From Chromatiales bacterium (GTDB taxonomy: Bacteria; Pseudomonadota; Gammaproteobacteria; UBA6429; Thiohalophilaceae), in assembly GCA_027057985.1 (NCBI GenBank), contig JALUTJ010000132.1:1-5733 (forward strand): DNA of 5,733 bases, read 5' to 3'. The notes below the pieces were generated by a model that did not search any database, was not told the DNA's origin, and was given only the letters and a program-made list of their open reading frames with translations. The position numbers and the translations under genes are program-made. Below are positions 1-5,688 of the stretch, one piece after another; the first letter of the stretch is position 1; each line of letters opens with the position of its first letter.

Positions 1-769
1 GTACTTCCAGATCATCGATATTCATATCAGAAAGCAACCTGCCTTTTTCTTCTGCCAGCTTTTCAACACGACGAAAGCGTTTTTCAAATTTGAGGTTGGC
101 ATTTCGTAATGCGGTCTCAGCATCTATGCCATTATATCGTGCGAGGTTTACGCAACTGAAAAACAGGTCACCAATTTCATCTTCAAGCCGATCTTTATCC
201 ACCGAGGCCTGTTCGACTTCATGCTGGACTTCATCCAGTTCTTCTTCAACCTTGGCGATCACACCCTGCACATCCGGCCAGTCAAAACCTTCTCGCGCGG
301 CACGTTTCTGTAATTTTTCTGCCCGCATCAGTGAAGGCAGGGTACGGCTGACATCATCGAGGATACTGGAACGACTATTGTTTTGCTGTGCTTTTTCTCG
401 GCGTTCCTCGGCCTTGAGCTGCTCCCATTGCCGGGTCTGGTGCTCGGCATCGGTAACGCTGTCTTCGGCAAAGACATGGGGGTGTCGCCTTACCAGTTTT
501 TCACTGATAGCTTCAGCAATATCTTCAAAACCGAAGGCTTTCTGCTCTTTACCCAGCTGGGCATAAAATACTACCTGGAATAAAAGGTCGCCCAGCTCGT
601 TTTTTATATCCGCCATATCATTACGCTCGATAGCATCGGCCACCTCGTAGGCTTCTTCAATGGTATAGGGTACAAGTGAACGGAAATTCTGCTTTAGATC
701 CCAGGGACAGCCTTTTTCAGGATCTCGCAGTGCCTGCATAATGTTCTGGAGTTTCTCGATGGCGCTCAT
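1..769 (-). CDS. mazG: MazG, nucleoside triphosphate pyrophosphohydrolase (C-terminus cut by window edge)
   Basis: MazG is a cytoplasmic all-alpha NTP pyrophosphohydrolase that converts (d)NTPs to NMP plus PPi; in E. coli it is tied to nucleotide sanitation and to lowering ppGpp under starvation. I translated the minus strand from the ATG at 769-767 and found 256 open codons to the window edge, against about 263 residues in E. coli, so only a short tail is missing. The two-domain layout is clear. The N-terminal domain has CPWD (21-24), an EExxE (38-42) with ELGD (58-61), and the family-typical stretch KLVRRHPHVFAE (91-102). The C-terminal domain has the second EExxE (176-180), EIGD (198-201), and the conserved end NANLKFEKRFRRVE. 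The Mg-binding acidic residues of both domains are present. An AAGGCAGG stretch about 6 bases upstream of the ATG can serve as ribosome binding site. It lies 63 bases after the HDOD gene on the same strand and shows no clear promoter of its own. Confidence 0.95.
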   Translation of the reverse strand, partial: MSAIEKLQNIMQALRDPEKGCPWDLKQNFRSLVPYTIEEAYEVADAIERNDMADIKNELGDLLFQVVFYAQLGKEQKAFGFEDIAEAISEKLVRRHPHVFAEDSVTDAEHQTRQWEQLKAEERREKAQQNNSRSSILDDVSRTLPSLMRAEKLQKRAAREGFDWPDVQGVIAKVEEELDEVQHEVEQASVDKDRLEDEIGDLFFSCVNLARYNGIDAETALRNANLKFEKRFRRVEKLAEEKGRLLSDMNIDDLEV

Positions 770-832
770 GGTTACCTGCCTTGCAAATAAAAACAGGTTA
801 CGCCAAATAAAATAATTTTTACAGGCCTGAGC

Positions 833-1726
833 CTAATAGGAAGGATATGAACGTGGCAGAATGGTTTCCAGTGCCTCGGTAAACAGCGGCCCGGCTTCAC
901 GAAAGACATATTCCTTAACGCTCTCATCCAGCCCCGTGATTTCCCAGGCAAAAGGATCAATCGTTTGTAGCGGTGTTTCGGCCTGCATATCCAGTCCCTG
1001 CTCTGCTTCATCGGTAAAGATATTTGCCATGTGGACCAGGCAGGTTTCCATGATGGCCTTTTCTGCCCGTCGTGGTTCATGGTGATAAGCCACCGACTCA
1101 AACAGGGTCTCGGGCATATGCCAGGCATGCATCAGTTCACCCCCGACCTCGGCATGATTAAAGCCCAGCATTTCTTCCTCAAGCTGGTACTCGGAACGCT
1201 GTTGTTCATAAGACTGTACCGCAATGGTACGGGTTTCCTGTGGCAATCGCTGTGCAATCACCAGTTTACCAATATCATGCAAAAGTCCGGCGACAAATAA
1301 TCGTTCACTATGCAGGACATGACATTTTTCAGCCAGCAAGCGTGCGATCACACCGCAGTAAAGACTGTGCCGCCAGAAACGTACTTTATTCAGCACTTCA
1401 TCGGGGATATTGGAAAAGGTTTCCACCGCGGAGGCCGCGATAACCAGACCACGCAATTCCCGTAGTCCCACCACGGTCACGGCACGGGAAACCGTTTCAA
1501 TTTTTGCCTGAAAGCCATAATAGGAGCTGTTGACGATTTTCAGAAGACGGGCGGTCAGGCTGGTATCCTGACTGATGACATTACCCAGATCAACCGCGGT
1601 CACTGCCGGATCATCGAGCATCTCGTTTATCCGGATACAGACTTCCGGTAAGGAGACCAGTCGAATCGAACCGGAAACCAGTTCGCGTGCAGTAAGAGGA
1701 GTATCACTTGCCTGTTGATCATTCAT
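833..1726 (-). CDS. HDOD-domain signalling protein
   Basis: This is an HDOD protein, a family of non-GGDEF/EAL output or scaffold proteins that often sit in c-di-GMP and two-component networks. Counting from the ATG at 1726 it has 297 residues. The HDOD core spans about 20-218, beginning GSIRLVSLPEV and continuing through SQDTSLTARLLKIVNSSYYG and the SRAVTVVGLRELRGLV segment. The HD-superfamily positions are unusually well kept: H120 (FWRHSLYCG), H150-D151 (AGLLHDIGKLV), H191 (NHAEVGGELMH) and H215-H216 (YHHEP); the later H-x-A-D position reads HMAN. The remaining 80 residues form an acidic C-terminal tail with no domain I recognise. I chose the inner ATG because homologous HDOD proteins begin shortly before the TARELV segment; an ATG at 1783 would add 19 residues. 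Neither start has a strong ribosome binding site. It lies between the exported repeat protein and mazG on the same strand. The biochemical activity is unknown. Confidence 0.88.
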   Translation of the reverse strand: MNDQQASDTPLTARELVSGSIRLVSLPEVCIRINEMLDDPAVTAVDLGNVISQDTSLTARLLKIVNSSYYGFQAKIETVSRAVTVVGLRELRGLVIAASAVETFSNIPDEVLNKVRFWRHSLYCGVIARLLAEKCHVLHSERLFVAGLLHDIGKLVIAQRLPQETRTIAVQSYEQQRSEYQLEEEMLGFNHAEVGGELMHAWHMPETLFESVAYHHEPRRAEKAIMETCLVHMANIFTDEAEQGLDMQAETPLQTIDPFAWEITGLDESVKEYVFREAGPLFTEALETILPRSYPSY

Positions 1727-1800
1727 ATCTAGTTTCACGACCAAAACAGGAAAAACTTTAGCCCTGGCATTAAATAATTCCATATCTGTGATGCACTACT

Positions 1801-1827
1801 CAGGGTTTTGTATTGGCTTATACCCTG
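1801..1827. repeat. Inverted repeat between the repeat-protein gene and the HDOD gene
   Basis: CAGGGT at 1801-1806 is the exact inverse of ACCCTG at 1822-1827, giving a 6-bp stem with a 15-base loop. It sits in the gap downstream of the repeat-protein stop codon and upstream of the HDOD start. No run of T follows it on the minus strand, so it is not a standard intrinsic terminator. It could be a regulator half-site pair or chance. Confidence 0.25.
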
Positions 1828-1843
1828 ATAATTTTTGCAGCTA

Positions 1844-2365
1844 TTACTCGTTATTGATTCTTTCCAGTGCCAGGCTGGCCACGGCTTTAACCTGATCATC
1901 CCGATCGTTCATAAGCTGTTGTAATACTTTGCGATCACTATTGAGATTACGTGCCACTTCCAGTCGGATATCCGCATCGGGATCACTGGCAAGTATTTTC
2001 AGTGCAAACAGGGGAACGAACTCGTAACGTGCCACCACGCTGCGAACGGCAGTATTATTATCATGAACAAGTATCTTATAGATTGCCTCGGGAGCAGAAA
2101 GATTGGTTGCCAGTGCAATTTTGACCGACTGTACAGGATCATGTGCCAGCGAAAGTAATATTTTTGCCGGTGTTTTACGATTCGCCGCCACCCTTTCCCG
2201 AACTATCGCTTCAGGATCCTTTGCCAGTCTGGCAAATTCTCCTGCACTGGTGGAAGGCAGGCTTGCCTGCCGATAGCGTTGTTCTACCGTTTCGGCAGAG
2301 GCCGTATAAAGGCTGCCCATCAATGCTAATAGAGCAAAAATACCGCTGTATGTGATCTTTTTCAT
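1844..2365 (-). CDS. Exported HEAT/LRV-like alpha-solenoid repeat protein
   Basis: This is a 173-residue protein with no enzymatic motif. The N-terminus is a signal peptide: KK at 2-3, a hydrophobic core at 7-19, and ASA before Glu25, so cleavage after A24 is likely and the mature protein would be periplasmic. The rest is a helical repeat with a strict 26-residue period: the Asp of the LAxD-type motif falls at 50, 76, 102, 128 and 154, followed in each unit by V(R/K)xxVAxN-like residues and, in several, a Pro near the next helix. This resembles bacterial LRV/HEAT repeats, which usually bind proteins. The reading frame stays open upstream to 2560, but that would run into the divergent response-regulator gene and bury the signal peptide, so I placed the start at the ATG at 2365; an ATG at 2377 (adding MIYS) is also possible. 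No clear ribosome binding site is seen for either. The HDOD gene follows 117 bases downstream. The binding partner is unknown. Confidence 0.8.
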   Translation of the reverse strand: MKKITYSGIFALLALMGSLYTASAETVEQRYRQASLPSTSAGEFARLAKDPEAIVRERVAANRKTPAKILLSLAHDPVQSVKIALATNLSAPEAIYKILVHDNNTAVRSVVARYEFVPLFALKILASDPDADIRLEVARNLNSDRKVLQQLMNDRDDQVKAVASLALERINNE

Positions 2366-2409
2366 GCTGTATATCATAACAGAATAAGGCAAAAGCGGGC
2401 AGAAACGGT

Positions 2410-2439
2410 TTGCCGAAAAGCCTGAATAACCATTATACT
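2410..2439 (+). promoter_or_regulatory. Sigma70-type promoter of the response-regulator gene
   Basis: TTGCCG (2410-2415) and TATACT (2434-2439) are separated by 18 bases, a reasonable housekeeping promoter. The start of transcription would fall near 2446, leaving a leader of about 26 bases before the TTG start codon. The -10 overlaps the minus-strand TATAAT of the divergent gene. Confidence 0.5.
2432..2437 (-). promoter_or_regulatory. Possible -10 box for the repeat-protein gene
   Basis: Read on the minus strand, 2437 to 2432 is a perfect TATAAT, about 67 bases upstream of the ATG at 2365. There is no convincing -35 hexamer 16-18 bases further upstream (the region reads CCTTTT), so it would depend on the -10 alone or on an activator. 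A second, weaker -10 (TATGAT, 2378-2373) is so close to the start codon that its transcript would be nearly leaderless. Confidence 0.4.
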
Positions 2440-2456
2440 CAGTAGTAATAATAAAA

Positions 2457-2462
2457 AAGGGG
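2457..2462 (+). promoter_or_regulatory. Ribosome binding site that supports a TTG start
   Basis: AAGGGG lies 9 bases before the TTG at 2472. It is the best Shine-Dalgarno-like stretch near the gene and supports starting there: the next in-frame ATG (codon 20) lies inside the receiver domain, beyond its first acidic residues. Confidence 0.6.
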
Positions 2463-2471
2463 TCTACTATC

Positions 2472-3614
2472 TTGAGCGAAGAAAAGCAGGAAAAACCCCG
2501 CATCCTTGCCGTTGATGATTCACGGGTAATGCGCCGAGCCATGTCCCGGGTTCTCAGCAAGGACTACCACGTGATCGAGGTAGAAAATGGTGAGGATGCC
2601 TGGACCGTCTTGCTAAATGATGATCTTATTCAGGTTGTTTTTACCGATCTTTCCATGCCCTACCTCGATGGCTATGGCCTGCTGGAACGCATGCGTGCTT
2701 CAGATGATGCACGAATTCGTGAACTACCCGTCATTATCATTACCGGAAAGGAAGACGATGATGATGCCAAGCAGGAAGCACTGGACAAAGGCGCCAATGA
2801 CTTCATTACCAAGCCTTTTGACTCGGTGCAGTTACAGGCTCGTGCCAAGGCACATGTTACCTTTAAGCAAACCAGCAAGAAACTCAGCGAAACCTCCGAT
2901 AAACTTGAACGCCAGGCCACGGTGGATGAAACCACCGGGCTGGGCGGTCAGCGTTACTTCTGCAAGGTCGGTGATGAGATTCTCGCCTATGCCGTACGCC
3001 ACCAGTCACCTTTCGTACTTATCCGTATGGATATCGATAACTTCAATGATCTGTTTATCAAACATGGTAAAAAGATCATGGATACTGTACTCAAGACCAT
3101 AGGTGAAAAATTTGATACCCGGGTACGCCAGGAAGATACCGTGGCCCGCATCGGTGTTTCAAAATTTGGTTTTATTCTAAGGGAAACCTCACTGGAAAAT
3201 GCCCATACTCTAATCGATCGTATGCGTGAAGAAGTACAGGGTATGGCTTTTAAGGTACCACCCAACGGTGATTTGCTAAAGCTGACCATGAGTGCTGGCA
3301 TCTATGAGCCTGATCTGGAAGCCAAACAGGAATTTAAAGACGTTATCGCCCAGGCAGAAAAGTATCTTGCCGAGGCAGCAGGCGAAAATGGTAACAGGGT
3401 AGTCAGTCATAGTGACAACAAGCTAGCCGCAAAACCTGAATATGAAGATGTCAATATTCTTGAACTACTGGAGCAGCTCAAGCAAAACAAACCCGATGCC
3501 CTTGCCCCCAAAATTGATGCTATCCTGCATCACATCCAGCCCCTGCTCAAGTTTCTTGCCGAGAATGCAAGAGATAAATTCCAGGCCGTATTGCAGCAGA
3601 TCAGCAAAAAATAG
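2472..3614 (+). CDS. Response regulator with REC domain and degenerate GGDEF domain
   Basis: This is a 380-residue cytoplasmic response regulator starting at TTG. The receiver domain spans about 10-128 and is complete: acidic pair D15-D16, phospho-acceptor D59 (VVFTDLSMP), T91 (IIITG) and K114 (FITKPF). A helical linker (about 130-150) leads to a GGDEF-fold domain (about 150-312). That domain is degenerate. The entry motif is DETTGLGGQRYF in place of D-LTGL-NRR-F, and the signature is GVSKF (228-232) in place of GGDEF. By alignment to PleD the guanine-contacting Asn is replaced by F195, while the first metal-site Asp (D187) and the second base-contacting Asp (D204) remain. The RxxD inhibitory-site motif is kept as R219-Q-E-D222, five residues before the signature. 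Diguanylate cyclase activity is therefore unlikely, and c-di-GMP binding is possible. A charged helical tail (about 325-380) follows. The gene is transcribed away from the repeat-protein, HDOD and mazG genes, and no partner histidine kinase is in the window. Confidence 0.92.
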   Translation: MSEEKQEKPRILAVDDSRVMRRAMSRVLSKDYHVIEVENGEDAWTVLLNDDLIQVVFTDLSMPYLDGYGLLERMRASDDARIRELPVIIITGKEDDDDAKQEALDKGANDFITKPFDSVQLQARAKAHVTFKQTSKKLSETSDKLERQATVDETTGLGGQRYFCKVGDEILAYAVRHQSPFVLIRMDIDNFNDLFIKHGKKIMDTVLKTIGEKFDTRVRQEDTVARIGVSKFGFILRETSLENAHTLIDRMREEVQGMAFKVPPNGDLLKLTMSAGIYEPDLEAKQEFKDVIAQAEKYLAEAAGENGNRVVSHSDNKLAAKPEYEDVNILELLEQLKQNKPDALAPKIDAILHHIQPLLKFLAENARDKFQAVLQQISKK

Positions 3615-3638
3615 CTTTCACAAAACGAAAACCAACAA

Positions 3639-3773
3639 AAATTTTTCACCACAAAGATGCTTATGTTCAGGTGATCGGTTCAAGGAGTAAAACAACGGAA
3701 CCGACAAATTTTTCACAGCAAAGGCACAAAGAACGCAAAGGTTTATTTTTTGCACATAACAGGATACTTTGCG
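3639..3773. repeat. CAAAG-rich intergenic repeat, two degenerate copies with an inverted arm
   Basis: AAATTTTTCAC occurs at 3639-3649 and again at 3706-3716, each followed by CAAAG-containing sequence. The second copy carries three CAAAG units at 3719, 3727 and 3736 (periods 8 and 9), and CGCAAAG (3734-3740) is mirrored by CTTTGCG (3767-3773). From general knowledge, TTTCACCACAAAGGCACAAAG-like intergenic repeats are dispersed in many environmental bacterial genomes. Other copies cannot be confirmed from this window. It lies between convergent genes and contains no reading frame I would call. Confidence 0.5.
3675..3713 (+). terminator. Possible intrinsic terminator of the response-regulator gene
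   Basis: TCGGTTC (3675-3681) pairs perfectly with GAACCGA (3698-3704), a 7-bp stem with a 16-base loop, and a run of five T (3709-3713) follows after four bases. It begins 60 bases after the stop codon. The long loop and the offset T-run make it weak, and it lies inside the repeat region, so it may simply be part of that element. Confidence 0.3.
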
Positions 3774-3794
3774 AGAAAAATATCCGTTGGTTTT

Positions 3795-3836
3795 ATTGTC
3801 AAACTAAAGACTGACCTACCTTAGTCGATCGACAAT
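3795..3836. repeat. Imperfect inverted repeat with a 10-bp palindrome after the thioredoxin gene
   Basis: ATTGTC (3795-3800) is mirrored by GACAAT (3831-3836), and ACTAA/TTAGT can pair inside. GTCGATCGAC at 3824-3833 is a perfect 10-bp palindrome. The element starts 6 bases after the stop of the minus-strand thioredoxin-like gene. No T-run follows on the minus strand, so it may cap the transcript end but is not a classical terminator. Confidence 0.3.
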
Positions 3837-3841
3837 CATTC

Positions 3842-4339
3842 TTATTTCCCTGCCAGCCATAAACGAAACCGCAACCCACTCTCAGTGGTATAACCCGATT
3901 CAGCAAAAGCAATATTGTTTTCACTATCAATAATAAAAGCGGCAGGAACCCCTCGTATACCATAGTGCTTTGCCAGTATCCCCTGCTGATCATTGATCAC
4001 AGCAAAGGAAAGTTTCTGCTCCTGCATAAACTTTTTCATTGTTGCATCATCTTCTGACTGCATGGCAATGGTCATCACGGGGTAATCGCTGGCAATGGCA
4101 TTGATTTTATCCTGCTGTAATTTACAGATCGGGCACCAGCTTGCCCAGAAATACACCAGTATAGGGCGGCGTGGATCTTTATAAAGGTCAAAGTAGTTAC
4201 CCTCAAGAGTATAGCCCTGCAGCTGCGGCGCAACCCCACTTGCCGTACCGCGCATCATCCACAGGCGGGCAGCAGTAAATACCAGTACAAAGACCAGAAT
4301 CTCGATTAACCAGCGTTTATAGCGTTTCTTCAACTTCAA
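3842..4339 (-). CDS. ScsD/TlpA-like membrane-anchored thiol-disulfide oxidoreductase
   Basis: This 165-residue protein has a thioredoxin fold facing the periplasm. A basic N-terminus (KLKKRYKRW) and one hydrophobic segment (11-27) act as an uncleaved anchor. The active site is WCPIC (C69, C72) within VYFWASWCPIC, the cis-proline is in GVP (P132), and the end GYTTESGLRFRLWLAGK is typical of the ScsD/MtbDsbE-like branch. Such proteins reduce or shuffle disulfides of exported proteins, with electrons usually from DsbD or ScsB; neither is in this window. ScsD belongs to the copper-tolerance scs operon in Salmonella. The start is TTG: from the upstream stop codon to 4339 there is no in-frame ATG or GTG, and the first internal Met (28) would cut off the membrane anchor. 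The upstream Shine-Dalgarno (AGAGA) is weak. The gene begins 36 bases after the arsJ stop on the same strand and has no obvious promoter, so it is probably co-transcribed with arsJ. Confidence 0.9.
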   Translation of the reverse strand: MKLKKRYKRWLIEILVFVLVFTAARLWMMRGTASGVAPQLQGYTLEGNYFDLYKDPRRPILVYFWASWCPICKLQQDKINAIASDYPVMTIAMQSEDDATMKKFMQEQKLSFAVINDQQGILAKHYGIRGVPAAFIIDSENNIAFAESGYTTESGLRFRLWLAGK

Positions 4340-4375
4340 AAAATATCTCTGGATAGAGTGATAAAAGTGTAAACG

Positions 4376-5596
4376 CTATTCTATCGCTTTTACCGGGTTA
4401 CCAACAGGCAATTTGAGTGATAGCAGTCCCGCCATGAGCACAAAAGCCGCCGACCACCACAGACAACCACTTAAGCCCTGGGTCTGGTAAATCCAGCCGG
4501 ACAGCACCGTACCAGCAAGGCGCCCGGCAGCATTGGACATATAATAAAAGCCCACATTCATGGAAACCCTGTCCTTCCCGGAATAGGCTACGATAAGATA
4601 GGAATGTACTGCGGAATTTATGGCAAAAACCACGGCAAAAATGACCAGGCCGCCGATTAATATCCATTGTGCCGACCATGAAGTATTCAGACCCATCGCC
4701 ATTGCAGCGGGCAGCATGGCAAGAATAAAAGCCGAGAATGTCACAGTCCGGCCATCGGGACCATGATCATGATGACTATGCCGAATAAGGCGTGGTGCCA
4801 GCGCCTGAACAAAGCCATAACCAATGACCCATAGCGCGAGGAAGCCACCCACCTGCATAAAACTCCATTTAAACTCGGCATAAAGATAAACTGGCAATGC
4901 AACCACGAACCAGATATCACGAGATCCAAACAGAAAGAATCGTGCCGCCGATAGCCAGTTGATTGCCGGGGTGCGGGAAAAAATCTGGCTGAACTTTGCT
5001 CTGCTTTTGCTCTTGCCCAGTCCTCGGGGTAATAGCAGCATTACCGCGACTAAAACGATAAACAGGCCGGAGGATAACACCGCCAGCGCGCCACGAAATT
5101 CCAGCCACTGTAATAAAACAGCACCGATAAAAAAACCGGCACCCTTGAGGGCATTCTTGGAACCAGTGAGTACCGCAATCCATTTAAACAGGCGTGCATT
5201 ACTGTTATCTTCATTCGGCAGCAGTGTTTTCACGCTGGCCTTGGCCGACATTTTATTTAAATCCTTGGCAATACCCGAGAGAGCCTGGGCAAACATGACA
5301 TAAGCCACACTGAGCCAGTCATCGGGTACCATCAGCATAGCCAGGGCAACCACCTGCATGCCCATACCGATATTCATCGTCAAATTAAGCCCGATACGTG
5401 AACCAAGCCAGCCACCCACCAGGTTGGTGACAACACCAAAAAATTCGTAAAACAGGAATAGCATCGCCACTTCAAACGGGGAATAACCCAGCAGATGGAA
5501 ATAGAGCACTACCAGCATACGAATCGCACCATCGGTAATGGTAAACGACCAGTAAGCCAGGGTTACCAGCAGGTAATTTTTTAAACCGCTATGCAT
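4376..5596 (-). CDS. arsJ: ArsJ-type organoarsenical efflux permease (MFS)
   Basis: This 406-residue inner-membrane protein has about twelve hydrophobic segments and major facilitator architecture. It matches my memory of the ArsJ family across its length: KNYLLVTLAYWSFTITDGA at the start, LGYSPFEVA and YEFFGVVTNLVGGW (50-63), ALSGIAKDLNKMSAKASVK (105-123), LFKWIAVLTGSKNALKG (136-152), and RFFLFGSRDIWFVVALPV (219-236). ArsJ exports 1-arseno-3-phosphoglycerate, the unstable product made when a dedicated GAPDH uses arsenate in place of phosphate, which gives arsenate resistance. The central loop is histidine-rich (RHSHHDH, 272-278) and is followed by GPDGRT. The only Cys is C378. The start ATG at 5596 fits the family N-terminus but has no good ribosome binding site. 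The partner GAPDH gene and an arsR are not seen: the 137 bases upstream look non-coding on this strand. The ScsD-like gene follows. The family call is from recalled similarity, and the substrate is inferred. Confidence 0.85.
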   Translation of the reverse strand: MHSGLKNYLLVTLAYWSFTITDGAIRMLVVLYFHLLGYSPFEVAMLFLFYEFFGVVTNLVGGWLGSRIGLNLTMNIGMGMQVVALAMLMVPDDWLSVAYVMFAQALSGIAKDLNKMSAKASVKTLLPNEDNSNARLFKWIAVLTGSKNALKGAGFFIGAVLLQWLEFRGALAVLSSGLFIVLVAVMLLLPRGLGKSKSRAKFSQIFSRTPAINWLSAARFFLFGSRDIWFVVALPVYLYAEFKWSFMQVGGFLALWVIGYGFVQALAPRLIRHSHHDHGPDGRTVTFSAFILAMLPAAMAMGLNTSWSAQWILIGGLVIFAVVFAINSAVHSYLIVAYSGKDRVSMNVGFYYMSNAAGRLAGTVLSGWIYQTQGLSGCLWWSAAFVLMAGLLSLKLPVGNPVKAIE

Positions 5597-5647
5597 TATC
5601 AGGAAAAACCACTTTAACCAGACACAGGCGAAATATACGGAAATCCA

Positions 5648-5677
5648 TATATATGTTCAACCAGATATTTATGACAA
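5648..5677 (-). promoter_or_regulatory. Sigma70-type promoter of arsJ
   Basis: On the minus strand TTGTCA (5677-5672) is followed after 18 bases by TATATA (5653-5648), with an alternative -10 CATATA at 16 bases. Transcription would start around 5640, leaving a leader of about 45 bases before the arsJ ATG. The -10 lies in the perfect palindrome CATATATATG (5646-5655), which might also be an operator. Confidence 0.5.
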
Positions 5678-5688
5678 TTTAGTGACAA
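5671..5688 (-). promoter_or_regulatory. Pho-box-like direct repeat upstream of arsJ
   Basis: The minus strand reads TTGTCACTAAATTGTCAT: two TTGTCA units spaced 11 bp apart with an AT-rich middle. Against the known E. coli PhoB consensus CTGTCATAWAWCTGTCAY I count 14 of 18 matches. Its downstream half doubles as the -35 of the proposed arsJ promoter, the usual arrangement for PhoB-activated promoters. A single such match can arise by chance in AT-rich DNA, so this is a suggestion only. Confidence 0.4.

Noticed and set aside
90..566. 158-residue plus-strand open frame
   Set aside because: It lies antisense within mazG, is very rich in Ser, Arg and Ala in low-complexity style, and shows no domain; it is a by-product of mazG codon use.
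770..832. Repeated GGTTAC and short complementary arms between the HDOD gene and mazG
   Set aside because: The possible stems are 4 bp with long loops and have no T-run; I could not support a terminator or operator.
772..1128. 118-residue minus-strand open frame overlapping the HDOD gene
   Set aside because: It is a shifted frame of the HDOD coding sequence, whose own frame carries clear family motifs.
2366..2560. N-terminal extension of the repeat protein up to 2560
   Set aside because: It would overlap the divergent response-regulator gene and its promoter and place a signal peptide in mid-protein.
2617..3102. 161-residue plus-strand frame and the minus-strand frames within 2672-3301
   Set aside because: They are shadows of the REC-GGDEF gene, with Met/Ser/Pro-rich or Ser/Arg-rich composition and no recognisable domain.
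3615..3841. CRISPR array
   Set aside because: The repeated units are too short and too variable, and no regular spacers are present.
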